Position numbers and translations under genes: made by a program. 64,000 nucleotides of DNA from Voacanga thouarsii (taxonomy: Eukaryota > Streptophyta > Magnoliopsida > Gentianales > Apocynaceae), in assembly GCA_026120185.1 (NCBI GenBank), contig JANUWF010001217.1, forward strand, positions 1,534,001 through 1,598,000, in the 5' to 3' direction. Below, piece by piece: positions 10,843-22,035 of the stretch; position 1 is the stretch's first letter; each line of letters begins with the position of its first letter. The notes under the pieces were generated by a model. That model had not been told where the DNA came from. It saw nothing but the letters and a program-made list of their open reading frames with translations, and ran no database searches.

Positions 10843-10968
10843 ATGTAGACTTTTAAGTTGTTAGTCAAATCTTCACATCATCTCTCTGTCCCATTTTTTC
10901 TCTTCAGTTTGTCAAACAAAGGAAGAGGGGCAAACTGAAGGGGTTGTGTTAGCTTGAAGGGCTTAACA

Positions 10969-13765
10969 ATGGCGGGCGGGGGATTTGTTGAGTCAGGAGC
11001 AGGAAGGGCTCATCTTTATGAGCATAGGATTACTGGGTATTTCATTTTTGCCTGCATTATTGGTTCCATGGGAGGATCCCTTTTCGGGTATGATCTTGGA
11101 GTCTCTGGTGAGTTTTTGAGCTTCTGTTTTTTCTTCTTGGTTCGTCAGATCTTAGATGTTTGATAATCTCAAATTCTCAATGTTAACTGAGTTTTCTGGG
11201 ATGAGGTACTGTCTGTCACTCACTGTTGTTATGGTTTGCTGGCTGTAGAAAAACTTGATTGGTCGGATCTTTTGTGTTATTCTCTGCAAGTATCTGTGTT
11301 CCTTTCTTCATAATCATATCATTCTTTGTCTTCATTATTTTTTGGTTATGATCTCGGGTCTTCTGGTGAGTTTTTGAGCTTCTGTTTTTTCTTCTTAGTT
11401 CGTCAGATCTTAGATGTTTGATAATCTCAATGTTACCTGAGTTTTCTGGGTTGAGGTACTGTCTGTCACTGTTGTTCTGGTTTGCTGGCTGTAGAAAAAC
11501 TTTTGGTCGGATTTTTTGTACTATTCTCTGCAAGTATCTGTGTTCCTTTCTTCTTAATCATATCATTCTTTGTCTTCATTATTACGACAGGTATTATTTG
11601 CCATGTGTCGTCAAATCATGATTAATTGGTCATCATTAGAAATTCAATGATATCAATGTGTTAATCCACTTAACTTGGGAGAAATAAAGATTTCCCTCCA
11701 GATAAAAAGGGAATTTTTAGCCTCCAAATATTGGTTTGTTTCTGGTTTTCAACTTCAACAATATATGTAGGGTTCTTAAAAGGAGCAAGAAATATATGTT
11801 TATTTTTCAAGTCAATTTTACTACTTTCTTCAATTCCTCACCATTTAATAGCAGAGGGTAGTTCAATAATCCACTTGCCAAAGCGAACAATTAAAGAAAA
11901 AAGAAAAAAAAAGCTCTTTCTTATCTTCTCGTTCCTGTAGTAGTAAAAAAAAAGCTGTCTTTATTATCTGCTCTTTCCTGTGGTGAGCTGTATTTGTGTG
12001 CGAGATTCTATGAAATTACCGGGGGAGCTTCTTAGCATTCCGCAGTAATTTCATTCATGGGTTTCTGATTTTGTGTCTTTATATTGAAGGTATGGCATTC
12101 ATGACAACAATTTGAAAAGGGATTGCACATTGAATTTTTTGTTACTATTTCAGGGGGTGTAACTTCAATGGACGATTTCTTGATAAAATTTTTCCCTGAT
12201 GTTTATCGCCGGAAACACGCACATCTTAAAGAAACAGATTACTGCAAATATGACAACCAGATACTCACTCTCTTTACCTCTTCCCTATACTTTGCTGCAC
12301 TTGTTTTCACATTTGGGGCTTCTGTTGTGACCAGAAAATATGGGAGAAGAATTAGCATCATTTGTGGATCGATCAGTTTCTTTACTGGAGCAATCTTAAA
12401 TGCATTTGCACAGAATATTGCAATGCTGATAATTGGTCGTATACTTCTTGGAGGAGGCATTGGATTTGGAAATCAAGTAAGCCCCTGTCCTTGTTCTCCA
12501 TTAGCAGAAGAAATAAAAACTGACTTTCATAGCCTTCTAATGTTTCTTTTTTGCAGGCAGTTCCGCTCTATCTTTCAGAGATGGCACCTGCCAAAGTCCG
12601 TGGAGCAGTTAACCAATTGTTTCAACTCACAACCTGCTTGGGAATTCTCATAGCGAACTTTGTAAATTATGGAGTTGAAAGGATTCATCCATGGGGGTGG
12701 AGATTATCCCTTGGTTTAGCCACAGTCCCAGCAATTCTCATGTTCATAGGTGGAATTTTCCTTCCAGAGACACCAAACAGTCTTGTTGAACAGGGCAGAC
12801 TTGAAGAAGCCAGGAAAGTCTTGGAGAAAGTACGAGGCACATCCAAGGTTGATGCAGAATTTTCTGATCTAATAGATGCAAGTAAGGCTGCTCAAGCAAT
12901 AAAGCATCCATTCAGAAACCTACTCAAGAGGAAAAACCGCCCTCAGCTAGTAATTGGCGCTCTGGGAATTCCTGCATTCCAACAGCTCACTGGCAATAAT
13001 TCCATTCTTTTCTATGCTCCTGTGATATTCCAGAGCTTAGGTTTTGGCTCAGGTGCCTCTCTCTATTCAACTGCAATTTCAAGTGGAGCTCTTGTGTTGG
13101 CTACCCTCATTTCTATGGCTTTTGTTGACAAGTTTGGTAGAAGAGCCTTCTTTCTGGAAGCTGGTTGCGAAATGATTTTCTGCATGGTAAGTTTCATTTT
13201 TACTCCATTGAATATGACTTCTCCTTTGAAGATTTACATATTCAGCGACATATCTTATTAGATTTGCACCTGGTCTCAAATGCTCAATACTACTATTGAC
13301 CTGCAGGTGGCTGTTGGCATCACTCTGGCACTAAAATTCGGCCAAGGTGAATTGCTCTCGAGAGGGATTGGCGTCTTTCTTGTGATTGTGATCTTCTTAT
13401 TTGTTCTGGCTTATGGAAGGTCTTGGGGTCCTCTAGGTTGGTTAGTTCCAAGTGAGATCTTCCCCCTCGAGACAAGGTCGGCTGGCCAAAGTATTGTGGT
13501 CTGTGTCAATATGATTTTCACTGCTGCTGTTGCTCAGTTCTTCCTTGTTTCGCTCTGTCACCTCAAATATGGTATCTTTCTGCTGTTTGCCTGTTTGATT
13601 GTGTTGATGAGCTGCTTTATATACTTCCTCTTGCCGGAGACAAAGCAAGTTCCCATAGAGGAGATATATCTGCTATGGCAAAATCACTGGTTCTGGAAGA
13701 GGTACTGCGCACCTGATGTGGATGGCTCAGAGACAAAGGAGCAAAGAAAACCTCAACAACCATGA
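10969..13765 (+). CDS. STP14: Sugar transport protein 14-like hexose/H+ symporter
   Basis: A monosaccharide-proton symporter of the major facilitator superfamily, expected in the plasma membrane with 12 helices. Exons are 10969-11107, 12154-12476, 12557-13186 and 13307-13765. All introns are GT-AG and the exons sum to 1,551 bp (516 residues), normal for STPs. The N-terminus MAGGGFVESG then YEHRITGYFIFACI resembles STP14, which is a galactose transporter in Arabidopsis. Family signatures are present: LFGYDLGVSGGVTSMDDFL, VPLYLSEMAPAKVRG, PETPNSLVEQG, QQLTGNNSILFYAPV, DKFGRRA, WLVPSEIFPLETRSAGQS and PETKQVPIEE near the C-terminus. ATG 10969 is the first in-frame ATG after the probable TATA box. 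The frame is intact. Substrate is inferred from family membership. Intron 1 contains a tandem duplication that copies the exon 1 splice donor. Confidence 0.95.
11081..11584 (+). repeat. Tandem duplication of the exon 1 end and intron 1 start
   Basis: 11081-11338 and 11339-11584 are near-identical. Each begins with the last ~25 bases of exon 1 (encoding FGYDLG), includes the donor GTGAGTTTTTGAGC, and ends with 'tgtcttcattatt'. The donors are 258 bp apart (11108 and 11366). The second exon-like end has a one-base deletion relative to exon 1. Confidence 0.9.
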
Positions 13766-13784
13766 AAATAGACTTTCATTAGAC

Positions 13785-14860
13785 CTATTATTCTCCTGTC
13801 ATATTGATTGATATCTCTACATTCCAAATAGGACAAAAAATTTCCAGAATCAGCATCTTTACTGCAGAAACTTTTTTTGTTTTTTTAATTGTGGGAAGGA
13901 AAAAGGAAAGATGTGCATATTCAGCTCCAAATCAGTTCATGACTTTTGATAGTATTTTTCATTTTTATGCTTAAATGCTTCTCACTAAGATATGATGGAT
14001 TGTTCAGTTGAAAAGTGAAAAGTGATTTGACGCCCTTTATTCTGCTCAAATCAGTCCATGACTTATATTCTACTTCCGCACCTGAACTTGCCAACACGCT
14101 TTGTTTCTTACACCCCAAACCGGGCTTACTTAGCCTTGTTAGCCGCAGACGAGACTTAGGCAAATGACTCAGTAGAACAAATACTGATCCTCTTTTACGT
14201 TCAACAGCCAAAAACCAACATGCTGAATCTTCCGGAGTGACTAAGGCAAACGCAAGGAGTCCTAGGCATTGTGTCTTAAGGTTCTGTCATCTTTTCCATT
14301 TGACTACAAAACATTAGGCATATGGTGGTGGGGATTTTGGTTTTCTAATTTCGATTATATTTCGAATGTTTAAAATTAGTCTAAATCCTAAAATGATGTG
14401 CACATCCTTTGCTGGATCCATACAAAAATCATCACATCAATGATGGCTTGAACATACAGCCATTCTATTTAGTGTACTGTTAGGTTGGACAAAAACTTTG
14501 TTATACCAGTGATACAAATAACGTGTTATTATTAACCAGTTATCTCATTCTATAACCACAATGTAGTGAAGTTTGAAATTGAAAAGATTTAACAGAACGG
14601 AAAGAAATGAATGAGTCCAAATGGCTGGTTGTGACTTGATCCACAATGGTAATTTTGTTTTATGATTTTTTGTTGGCCCTGTCAAGTTGATTGATTGATA
14701 TTTCCAGAATCTGAATGTCTAAGAAAAATGTGCATATATATTCAGTTTATGCTAAAATCAATCCAAGAGACTTGGATAGCTGTTTTCATACTTAAGCTCG
14801 GGGAATTGTTAACTGGGTAGGGAAAAAGTGATTCAACATCTCTAGCTACCTAGTCTTAAC
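13785..14860 (+). repeat. 3' flank of the STP14-like gene, with a decayed second copy of the 3' UTR
   Basis: The order of motifs after the stop (cctgtca..ttgattgatat, tttccagaatc, aagatgtgcatattcag at 13795-13925) recurs in decayed form at about 14675-14745. No coding exon precedes the second copy. The remaining 13766-14922 holds no gene I can support. Confidence 0.4.
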
Positions 14861-14922
14861 CTTCACCTATGAATCATCATATCCATACCTCATAGCGCAG
14901 GCCTCTCTCACTTTGCTGCCTG

Positions 14923-15762
14923 TCACCATCTTCTACAAGTTAGGAGGAAACAAACCTTTCGAGTGTGCTTGTGGCGAAACATCCACACAGTAACCCAATC
15001 TTGGAGGGCTTTTAGCTTGTGCTGATCACAGAATCTTGTCCACCCTACAGCAAGTACATAACCAATATTTGAACAAAGCGAAGTCTTGAATACCATGTCG
15101 TAAGGATTGTCTTTTGAATCATAAGCAGTCAATGCTATTCCAGCAGCAAGATTTTTGACTTCGCTATCGTTCAGCAATGGCAAGATCACTTCTCCTGTTA
15201 CGTCCTTGCGGAAATAGAGCCCACTTTGCTCATTATCCACATCAGTGTTTGTCAGCTGCTTCTCGAAGGGCCTACTGCAACTTCCAATGATGTCCCTCAA
15301 GATCTTTGATGGTGGCAATGCTGGAAGTTCAGTTCCAAGGAAGAAGCTGTAACCAAACGGGGGTAATTCAAACAACAAACCTTGATCCAAGGTTGGAGAT
15401 TTGAGCAATGATACTACTTCTTGACCAGGTTTTTGCTCTGTCGCGCTCTGCTGCGGCCGCTGTTGGTCTTCACCATGTGCACCGGCTCCAGTTTGAGCAA
15501 CATCTCCTTTCAGATCAAGCAAAGCCATAGCAATTTCCAAATCTAAATCGTCGTAAGCTATCCTGCTACCCTCCTTTTCTTGTTGCTTAGTAGTATCACT
15601 TTGATGATCTTTATTCAGGGAGTTGTTCGATTTTATTGCCTCTGGCTTTCTTTCCCTCGTTGACGGTCTGTCTCCACCTCTTGGCCTTTGTTTCTTGGAC
15701 TTTCTGTGATACCCTATTGTCAACTTGGATATCCATTTTGGCCTAATAAGGACGGCGGCCAA
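14923..15762 (-). CDS. B3 domain-containing protein, N-terminus derived from an LTR fragment
   Basis: A single open frame of 279 codons read leftward, stop TGA at 14925-14923. The C-terminal ~110 residues look like a B3 DNA-binding domain of the plant-specific At2g31720/At1g05920 (DUF313) type. The supporting motifs are KQLTNTDVDNEQSGLYF, a VILPLL helix segment, ALTAYDSKDNPYDMVFK, YVLAVGWTRFCDQHKL and DWVTVWMFRHKHTRKVCFLL. The N-terminal half is low-complexity and charged. The first 19 codons (from ATG 15762) lie within retrotransposon LTR-like sequence that starts at about 15706. The native start may therefore be lost, and the next in-frame ATG is about 80 codons in. If expressed, it would be a nuclear DNA-binding protein; its targets are unknown. 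Confidence 0.7.
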   Translation of the reverse strand: MAAVLIRPKWISKLTIGYHRKSKKQRPRGGDRPSTRERKPEAIKSNNSLNKDHQSDTTKQQEKEGSRIAYDDLDLEIAMALLDLKGDVAQTGAGAHGEDQQRPQQSATEQKPGQEVVSLLKSPTLDQGLLFELPPFGYSFFLGTELPALPPSKILRDIIGSCSRPFEKQLTNTDVDNEQSGLYFRKDVTGEVILPLLNDSEVKNLAAGIALTAYDSKDNPYDMVFKTSLCSNIGYVLAVGWTRFCDQHKLKALQDWVTVWMFRHKHTRKVCFLLTCRRW

Positions 15763-15843
15763 GTAATTGATCCTGGTGCTGCTAGGCCCATAGTCGTGTT
15801 CCTAGATCCGCGGGCACATACACCGTGCGCGGTGGGAGCCATC
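15706..15843 (+). mobile_element. LTR fragment overlapping the B3 gene start
   Basis: 'Gtgataccctattgtcaac', 'gatatccattttggcc', 'aggacggcggccaagtaa' and 'gcggtgggagcc' occur here in the same order as in the 452-bp solo LTR at 29337-29788 and the copy at 16647-16806. The first ~60 bp of that LTR are deleted. Confidence 0.75.
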
Positions 15844-16089
15844 ATCTATTTGGATTTTGGATTTGTGGCGGGGGTTCAGTTTAGAGAATATAATTGGAAA
15901 AAAAATAAAAATTGTTTGCCACTGTAAAATGCATAGGTAAATAAAGAAAAGGCAAATAACCTCCATTTATATTCATGGTTGCCACACTTTTAAATAAAAT
16001 ATTAGATCAACCCATGATTATAATTGTCAAGATAATATTTCACTTGGTTAAAAGTATACTTTATTTACTATAATACAAATTTTAAATTT

Positions 16090-16861
16090 AATTAAGATTC
16101 TCTATCTCACGCGGGTAACCAGCCTCCGATATGGAAACTAAGTAACACCGTGTGCGGTGGGAGCTATTTCTAGAATCCTATACCGCTTGGTTGGTCCTGG
16201 GTTTAGCTCCTAAAGAATGTGATACCCCAAGCCGCCTGGTTGGTCCTAGGTTTGGCTCCTAAACGTGCACGGTGGGAGCCACCTCTAGAATCCTATATCG
16301 TCTGATTGGTCCTGGGTTGGCACCTAAAGAATGTGATACCCACGTGACATTTGGTAAAGAATGTGATACCTGCATGACATTTGGTATCAGAGTGGGTAAC
16401 CAGACACTCGCGTGACATTTGGTATTAGAGCGGGTTGGTCCAGGGTTAGCTCCTAAAGAATGTGATACCCGCGTGACATTTGATATCAGAGCGGGTAACC
16501 AACCCTCGGTATGGGAACTAAGTAGTACTGTATGCGGTGGGAGCCACCTCTAGAATCCTATGTCGCTTGGTTGGTCCTGGGTTTAGCTCCTAAAGAATGT
16601 GATACCCCAAGCCGCCTGGTTGGTCCTGGGCTTGGCTCTTAAAGAATGTGATACCTTAATCCCATATGAGATTGGGATGAGATGTGTGTATGGTATATAA
16701 GGATGGGCCTAAGTACCCATTGTCAATTTAAGATATCCATTTTGGCCCAACAAGGACGGCGGCCAAGTAGTTGACCGTGGATGCTGCCAGACCCGGGAGC
16801 GTGACACTTTCCTTTCAATCCTCCTGGCATGATTGAATAATTAGTCTCTCGGGGCGTGACA
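16090..16861 (+). repeat. Array of LTR and primer-binding-site fragments
   Basis: The unit 'aaagaatgtgatacc' occurs at least six times. 'Cgtgacatttggtatcagag'-type junctions (LTR end followed by the tRNA-Met primer site) occur at about 16370, 16410 and 16470. Two longer blocks with 'cggtgggagc', 'tctagaatcctat' and 'ttggtcctgggttt' repeat near 16155-16260 and 16535-16640. A short complete LTR version (TGTGATACC ... GTGACA) occupies 16647-16806, and another LTR end lies at 16851-16861. Confidence 0.7.
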
Positions 16862-16875
16862 TTTTCCTTTCAAAG

Positions 16876-17022
16876 ATGAGTCATAACTACGATTCTGAAC
16901 TGAAGGGGATCCTCCTATCTAAACTTGCATCTACTACTATACCTGAATCTATGCAAATCCCCGTCTTAGAAACCTTTGAATCTCTTTGGTCCCAAGTACC
17001 CTTACAAGGAAGGGAAAAATAA
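16876..17022 (+). CDS. Short open frame of unknown nature
   Basis: ATG 16876 to TAA 17020-17022, 48 residues, including KGILLSKLASTTIPESMQIP and LETFESLWSQVP. It is less AT-rich than its surroundings and starts directly after LTR fragments. The residues look protein-like rather than random, but I recognise no family. It could be a fragment of a host gene carried by the repeat. Confidence 0.25.
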   Translation: MSHNYDSELKGILLSKLASTTIPESMQIPVLETFESLWSQVPLQGREK

Positions 17023-17630
17023 TATTATCTTTCTATATTTTGATATATGACCATCTTAAAAGAATTAACTTATTTATCATTTTGAACTATCTTAAAAGAT
17101 TTGATACTTTTATTTAAGATTTTTAAAAAATATATTATATATTATAAAATAATTAATATATTTCATAAATTATTTTTATATATTTAGATTTAATATAAAA
17201 TATTTCAAAATTCATGTATTCCTATTTTCAATATATTATATATTATTATATTATAATTTTTACGCTTACATAAAATCTCGTGTTAAATTAATTATTGTTG
17301 ATTTGATTATTATAGAATATTCTTTTAACCCAAATATTAATTTTATCTTTTATCTTTTGGTAAGAAGTAACAAGGTCATCCCACAAAAATTAGAAATCAA
17401 AACTCCTTCTAATTTGATCCAAAAGAAAACACTAAGTTTGATATTGTTGTTTATAGAAATTACAACTTAAAATAAAATGAGAATTGAGACTAACAATTTC
17501 TTGAGAAAAATGCTGTAATAAAAGAGTCTAAGGCACACGAGTTCACTAGATTATTTGTTATATCACTCATTCGATTCGCTCTTCCGGAGTGCATTTTGCC
17601 AATCAAGTAATGTCCAACGTTATTCAATAT

Positions 17631-17802
17631 CCTCTTTCAAGGCTTATTAGTCCTATTCCATTAAATAACCTAATTATATTTCTATGTTAAATTCAATTCA
17701 AACGAACACATTGCATCCTCTTTCAAGGCTTATTAGTCCTATTCCATTAAATAACCCAATTATATTTCTATGTTAAATTCAATTCAAATGAACACATTGC
17801 AA
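17631..17802. repeat. 86-bp tandem duplication
   Basis: Two almost identical units start at 17631 and 17717 (cctctttcaaggcttattag ... gaacacattgcat), with only a few substitutions. Confidence 0.95.
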
Positions 17803-18706
17803 AGCATGACATTATACAGATCACACAAACTATACACATATATTTCTATTTTGCATGTAATTTGTGGCCTGATTACCTGTCCTAATTAACTAAGTCATCT
17901 TTCGAATTTTTCTAGTTAATGACAATTTAAATGGTGATCAAGCATTCAAATTCTATACGTACAATAATCAGACAAAGACTAGTAACACCCTTCAAGTAAC
18001 AAAATCGAAAGAACAATATAACTATCAAACATAAGAAAACATCACTGTGTGTCCAATATATTCTTCAACTTTAGTTCACGAGTTGCCTCTAATATACCTT
18101 AACCACCAAACTTCTCTCCAGAGTTTACAACAAAAAATCAAGAAAAACAAAGTCCTAACTCTAATTCTATCGAGAATAGCATTCCAATTTTTCCTCCAGT
18201 CGCTCACACACCCCACCCTCTTCTTCCTTCCTTGCTTTTATACCTTTTCCCCGTCCAAGCTCTCGCAACAAACTGGGCTTTGGCCCTCTGATTCAATCAA
18301 GCTCTTTGATAAGGTGCTGGTTTGTGATTAAATTAGGCCCTAGTTGACGAAGAATCAGGCCCATGATCCACTTCTCTAGCCGAGGTACACAATAACTCTT
18401 CACTCCTCCAATTTGTTAACATTTTTCCTTCTAGCACCTACAAGAACCAAATAAACACAACAGAGAGTAAATTGTCCAAATAGAGCTCATATTTTACTAG
18501 AAATCACCTAAAACATCTAATGTAATACCAATACATCTATGGAAACAGGCTCTTGTGGAGTTAAATACGTAAATAAATATTACTTTATTCGTAGTGCAGT
18601 AAAAAGTGTATTAAAAGATGTATTAGAATATTCAAAATTGTAACTAAAAATTAATAAATAAATAATATACATGAATATTAAATTTTTTTGAGAAGGTTAT
18701 TTATCT

Positions 18707-18711
<5 letters not shown>

Positions 18712-18744
<33 letters not shown>
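18712..18744. repeat. (TA)n microsatellite
   Basis: About 16 TA units. Confidence 0.95.
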
Positions 18745-18747
<3 letters not shown>

Positions 18748-18902
18748 ATTCTTTGGTTTAAAAAATGTAATTAAAAATAAAAAAATATTTATCCAAACAA
18801 ATACAATAAAGAGGTAACAACCACTAAGGAGAATCTGTTGGTTGATAGAAGGGGTAAGTACATTAAGGGGAGGGGAGATCAAGGTTTTGCTATGTTATTT
18901 AA

Positions 18903-20794
18903 TGTCACGTCCCAAATTTGGGAATGACACAATAACACCTCAAAAAGGAATGTCGAACCGTTAACATATCAAACTAAATTCATCACGCTTCCGCTGTGCC
19001 ACTCTGACATCTTCATAGCCCGCACAAAGCTCACATTGATTGAAACTAAAATACAAGGCCCTCAAATACAAAATAAAATACAGGAACATTAAAACTTACT
19101 TAAACATGCCAATCCAAAATCTCACCTCCAGAAAGCATTCAAACATAACTAGAATTTAAATAAATTCCCAAAAAAAACATCATCCCTAAACAAAAACTTA
19201 AATTCTAACTCCTCGCCTTTCAACTGAGATCATGCACAATGATAATAAATGGGTGAGCTCACTAGCTCAGTAAAAAAAAAAAAAAGGCTTGCCTAGAATG
19301 AGCTTATTACTATAATAATAGTTTTGCGAAAGGATCATAAACTTTACATAACACATAGAATATGCTCCTTTGGTGAGTGGGCTGCGTTATGAGAACTAAG
19401 AACAATACAAACGAATCATAAGAATGAAAACCAAGAAGAACCCAAGGATTTCTTAGCCAAAAAGAAAGGCACCACACTTTGAACATGAACCAAAGCCATT
19501 TGGAGCTAAGAGCCAGTGCCTGTTTAAGTCAAACAAAAAAAGAAGTCAATTTAATGAGAGTAACCAATGCTAGTTTATTCCAGAAAGGTCAGGTGTCAAG
19601 GTTCTGTGAATAACCAGCACCAGAGAAAAGGCTTAATAGGCGCTGATTCAAAACAGATTAATCAAAGTTTGATATACAAGAAATAACCGGTGTTGGGCAT
19701 AAGATTGAATAGGTGCCGGTTGTGATTGGGTTTCGCATACGAAAAACAAAACCTCAAACAGAACAGAACAAAACAAATATTATGCTCAACTTCAAGTTTC
19801 ACAAACTCAGGAAATCCAATAGAACTAAGCAACCAAACCCACTTTAAAAACAAAGTTTGCATTACACTTACAACTTATCAAATTTAGAACTAAATCATGC
19901 TTGGGGGTGGGGGGTAAGATTGGTCTACTGATATCAACTCCTAACTATTTTATCACATTAGGAGAAGGGCCATATAAAAACTAGATATTATATGATCCCC
20001 CTAGCAAGGGCCATACATAAGACCTGGTATTGTATCCTTCTAGCCAAAGGCCATACATAAGAAATTGGGATACCCCTACCAAAACCACCCACAAATATTA
20101 ATCAAATCCATAAACCAGGAACATAACGTTTATAGAAATTTAACGTCAGAATTTCAGTAAAACATGCATATTCATAAACAATCCAACTAGCCATACTCAT
20201 TCCAGTTTTAATATAACCAAAATAGTATACATTTTAAGCATCACCAAATAGAAGAGAATTTTCTGAAAATAGTATATCAAAACTCAAAATATAGGAAACC
20301 CAGTTCTCCTTACCAAACACCACTAGAAATCCCAATTCAACACCTCAGACAACTCCTAATCACCACTACAATCTTCCATGCACCTACAATTCTCAACAAT
20401 TACAACCAAAATTCAAAATCATAGACACCTTCAGGAACCTAACTCCTAGAACAATAAACTAGAACCATCAAAAGAGAGATTGAGATGAACACTCACCATG
20501 ATTCGAAGCCTCGGGCTCAAATTCCTTCTCTGATGCTTCTCCCTCATTGTTTAACCTTCTTTCAAAGTAGTTTCCGAAACAGTGTTATTCTCTGTTCAGA
20601 AATGACAAGTAACTAATAATAAACTCCAAGAAAATTAAATAAAAATTCCTAATTAAAATAATAATCACCTTAATTAGGTCCACAACTTATAGTTATTACG
20701 CTTAACTCCCCAATAAAAACTTGGGCCACAACCCATCTAATTAATTAAAACCCCATAGTAGAAAGGCATAATGAAAAAAGATCGGGGGATCACA
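18903..20794 (-). mobile_element. Solo LTR, 1,892 bp, flanked by TTTAA duplication
   Basis: On the plus strand it starts TGTCACGTCCC and ends GGGGGATCACA. The five bases TTTAA occur on both sides (18898-18902 and 20795-20799). By analogy with other LTRs here (TGTGAT...GTGACA) its transcription direction is minus. It holds no primer site or gag-pol sequence, so it is a recombination product of a full element. The size suggests Gypsy, but nothing coding confirms this. Confidence 0.85.
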
Positions 20795-20799
20795 TTTAA

Positions 20800-21138
20800 T
20801 CACTCTTCCTTCCTTGACAACTAAATGGTTGACTTAGTACTTTTTGATAATTCAATTAAATATTTAAATTTAATTAATTAAGTGTTTTGATTACATATTC
20901 TTATTATTTAAATTAAATGAAAGTTAGTTAAATCCTATTTGATAACACTAAAATTTGAAGATTGAATTATGAATTATGAATATTTAAGTATTGAATTATC
21001 AAAATTGAATATTGAATATTGAAGTATGAATAATTAAGTATTAGATTCTAAACTTTAGAGTTTGAAAATTAAATTATAAAATGTGAATTTGAGGTCTTAT
21101 ATTATAACTCGGTTAAGTATTTTAACATTAATTAACTA
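20800..21138. other. AT-rich spacer between two LTR insertions
   Basis: Rich in degenerate 'gaattatgaatatttaagtat' repeats. Similar text in opposite orientation appears in 34550-35460, so it may be one arm of an older AT-rich element. Confidence 0.35.
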
Positions 21139-21143
21139 AGTAT

Positions 21144-21728
21144 TGTAAAACTCGCTCTTTTTAAAATTATTTTATTTATGGAGATATTTTAGATTTTGTT
21201 AAATTTTTTAGGATCGAATTCTAACACAACACGAATTAGAATCCTATTCTGTTATTATTTTAAATAAGTAAGGATTTGGATGAAATTATTAAAGAATGAG
21301 AAAACCCTAACCCTATTTATTAAATAGGGAAGTTTGTAGAAAATATCATTGTTTTTCTGTAGCCGCCAATAGATACAAAAATGAGAGTGTTCAACCAAGG
21401 TTTAAAAAAAAAGAATAATGTAGTTCGTTCAGACTTCAAATATCGACATTAAAAGGTAAGTGGGAGTGAATCTTTTCTATTTTCTTGTATGATTAATATA
21501 ATCAAATACTTTTTTTAGTTAAAAATTTTCGAATAAAGTGTGATATTTTCTCAAAGTATATGTTTTAATGATTGACTAATATATGTCACGTATTTTAGTG
21601 TTTGTGTTATATATATATATATATATATATTATGTTGTTTCTTGTGAATGTATTCAATGAATCTCTTTATGTTATTCAAATGTGATGCCCCTAAGGTGAG
21701 CTAAGCTTTTTTAGAATAATGTTAAGAT
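21144..21728 (+). mobile_element. 5' LTR of the Gypsy-like element, first segment
   Basis: Matches 30733-31330 of the right LTR throughout, for example 'gagaaaaccctaacc' and 'ctgtagccgccaatagatac'. It is interrupted at 21728 by the hAT transposon. The LTR resumes at 28687 and, after the solo LTR, at 29794. Confidence 0.85.
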
Positions 21729-21919
21729 TAGGGATGGCAATTTCTCGGAATAAAGCGGGGCCCGGTCCGGCCTGGCCCAATGGGGCCAGGAATTCTCCAA
21801 TTTAAACGGGAACGGGCTTCATTTCTCGGCTCGCTCGGCCTGCCCAGCCTGGGCTTGTCCTGCCCGAGCCCGAACAGCCCGTATAGTATATATAATTTGC
21901 AATTATATATCTAGTATGT

Positions 21920-22004
21920 AAATATATATATATATATATACAATATTAATATTGTAATATATATTGTATATATACACACTATATATAATGTATACTATAT
22001 ATAG

Positions 22005-22035
<31 letters not shown>

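Larger units (their letters stand above)
17023..18902. other. AT-rich intergenic DNA with simple repeats
   Basis: No supported gene. A frame at 18047-18331 shows no recognisable motif. The region holds an 86-bp tandem duplication and a TA repeat, listed separately. Confidence 0.5.

Noticed and set aside
13921..14211. 96-codon minus-strand frame downstream of the STP14-like gene
   Set aside because: No recognisable motif, and it overlaps decayed 3' UTR-like sequence.
16090..16640. Repeated units considered as a satellite or rDNA spacer
   Set aside because: The units contain LTR termini and tRNA-Met primer sites, so retrotransposon origin explains them.
18903..20794. Long non-coding RNA or host gene
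   Set aside because: Exact terminal TG...CA and the 5-bp duplication identify a solo LTR.
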